Source of the DNA: Pseudomonadota bacterium
GTDB lineage: Bacteria; Desulfobacterota; Desulfobacteria; Desulfobacterales; RPRI01
Length of the DNA stretch: 13,431 nt
Assembly: GCA_018819005.1 (NCBI GenBank)
Contig: JAHJQU010000212.1
Location: forward strand, 1 to 13,431
Reading direction: 5' to 3'
A model generated the notes under the pieces. The model was not told the origin of the DNA, ran no database searches, and saw nothing but the letters and a program-made list of their open reading frames with translations. Position numbers and translations under genes: made by a program. Each line of letters begins with the position of its first letter. Position 1 is the first letter of the stretch. Shown one piece after another: positions 12,754-13,431 of the stretch.

Positions 12754-12770
12754 TACCCCCTCGAGGGGTA
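12754..12770. repeat. Small hairpin in the leader of the PEP-utilizing gene
   Basis: TACCCC-CTCGA-GGGGTA can form a 6-bp stem with a 5-nt loop, 55 nt before the ATG at 12826. A weaker CCCG-ATAAA-CGGG lies at 12701-12713. TTTCTAACCCC occurs both before (12693-12703) and after these hairpins (from about 12797). No T-run follows on either strand, so terminator function is unlikely; a leader structure or protein site is possible. Confidence 0.4.
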
Positions 12771-12825
12771 AAAAACGCAGAAAATAATTTCTAACTTTCT
12801 AACCCCATAACAAAGGAGGAAAAAT

Positions 12826-13431
12826 ATGGCCGAACAAACCGCAGGAAGATTCCCTGATCCCCATGAGTATAATGTCCCGCCCGAACTCGATGGATGGGAT
12901 GAGATGTACCCTTCCCACCATTTGTTCTCTGAGGACCGGGGTGAGTGGGAAAAACAGCAATTCTGGTACCTGGATAAGATTCACGCCCCCGAACCAATGC
13001 CGCCTTTGGATTTGCTTTTTCAAGAGGCATGGCAGATCTCCCTTTCCCAATACACAACGCGCGTATTCTGCATACCCCCCGCCCAGGGTATTGCCCAGCG
13101 CATGGTGGGTTGCTACATGTACATCTGCGCCATCGCTCCGCCGCCGGATGCTATCATCGGCGAGAAAGCAGGTCATTTCCAAAAACGCGTTTTTTATGTT
13201 TTCGATCATTATCAGGAGCTTTGGGACAAGTGGTTGGTCAAGTTCAACGCCCTCGGCGAGGAGATGAAGAATCTTAATGTTCCGACTCACCTGCCCAAGT
13301 ATGTGCCGGATGAGGAGGTTTTGCCGGCCCCCACGGGCTGCTACGTCTCCTATGATGTGATCTCATCCTTTGACAAACTGGTCAACATGATGTTCAAGGG
13401 CTGGCAATACCACTTCGAGATGCTCAACTTA
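12826..13431 (+). CDS. N-terminal part of a PEP-utilizing / phenylphosphate-synthase-like protein (truncated by window edge)
   Basis: ATG 12826 has an excellent ribosome-binding site (AAAGGAGG, six nt upstream) and opens 202 codons that run off the window end. The protein starts FPDPHEYNVPPELDGWDEMY after eight residues, followed by LFSEDRGEWEKQQFWYLDKI, and the visible part ends GWQYHFEMLNL. These features match the N-terminal domain of PEP-utilizing proteins related to the phenylphosphate synthase alpha subunit, which ATP-dependently phosphorylates phenol in anaerobic phenol degradation. The catalytic His and swivelling domain would be downstream and are not visible, and many uncharacterised paralogues exist in aromatic-degrading Desulfobacterota, so the substrate is open. 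The gene is divergent from lysR and probably regulated by it. Confidence 0.7.
   Translation, partial: MAEQTAGRFPDPHEYNVPPELDGWDEMYPSHHLFSEDRGEWEKQQFWYLDKIHAPEPMPPLDLLFQEAWQISLSQYTTRVFCIPPAQGIAQRMVGCYMYICAIAPPPDAIIGEKAGHFQKRVFYVFDHYQELWDKWLVKFNALGEEMKNLNVPTHLPKYVPDEEVLPAPTGCYVSYDVISSFDKLVNMMFKGWQYHFEMLNL

Noticed and set aside
12754..12770. GC-rich hairpin as an intrinsic terminator
   Set aside because: No T-run follows on either strand and it lies just ahead of a gene with a strong ribosome-binding site.

Overview
The window reads as accessory chromosome from a strictly anaerobic, probably sulfate-reducing Desulfobacterota (deltaproteobacterial) organism. The grounds are a tungsten-type aldehyde:ferredoxin oxidoreductase (AOR), several polyferredoxins, a MetV protein, the start of a phenylphosphate-synthase-like PEP-utilizing protein, and intergenic repeats of a style I associate with such genomes. 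The taxonomic call is inference; no rRNA or other marker gene is present.

Layout, left to right. 1-581 (minus): 5' part of a large TPR-like/TRAFs-binding-type protein, cut by the window edge, behind a perfect-consensus promoter at 711-739. 582-1079: non-coding, with CGCGAAG repeats and an 81-bp tandem repeat. 1080-1714 (minus): VapBC toxin-antitoxin pair. About 1886-2104 (plus): a possible gene remnant. 2058-2846 (minus): IclR regulator with three similar palindromes upstream. 3063-3335 (minus): MoaD/ThiS-like protein. 3348-3522: copy A of a long inverted repeat. 3575-7821 (minus): an operon transcribed as zinc-ribbon protein, AOR, four-cluster ferredoxin, EutA-like ATPase. 7822-8285: AT-rich divergent promoter region plus repeat copy B (8101-8255). 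8286-11390 (plus): a tight operon of four-cluster ferredoxin, dicluster ferredoxin, MetV-like protein, and B12-binding/radical-SAM-like protein. 11431-12390 (minus): LysR regulator. 12391-12825: LysR-type operator palindrome and a MITE-like element. 12826-13431 (plus): N-terminal 202 residues of a PEP-utilizing enzyme, cut by the window edge.

How the genes may work together: AOR is the catalytic core, oxidising an aldehyde or reducing a carboxylate, with electrons passing through its adjacent ferredoxin. The MoaD-like protein suggests a dedicated supply of metal-pterin cofactor. The divergent operon encodes a close paralogue of the AOR ferredoxin, followed by a dicluster ferredoxin, a MetV without MetF, and a cobalamin-binding radical SAM relative. 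The AOR operon also carries a homologue of EutA, the reactivating ATPase of B12-dependent ethanolamine ammonia-lyase, yet no ethanolamine genes are visible. Both operons therefore pair Fe-S electron carriers with a protein from a B12-associated family. My inference is an undescribed AOR-centred redox system with a corrinoid-linked or ATP-driven activation step.

The central 4.6 kb carrying the AOR operon is bracketed by inverted copies of a ~155-175 bp repeat, and the outward promoter of the ferredoxin/metV operon lies inside the bracket. Recombination between the copies would reconnect promoters and operons.
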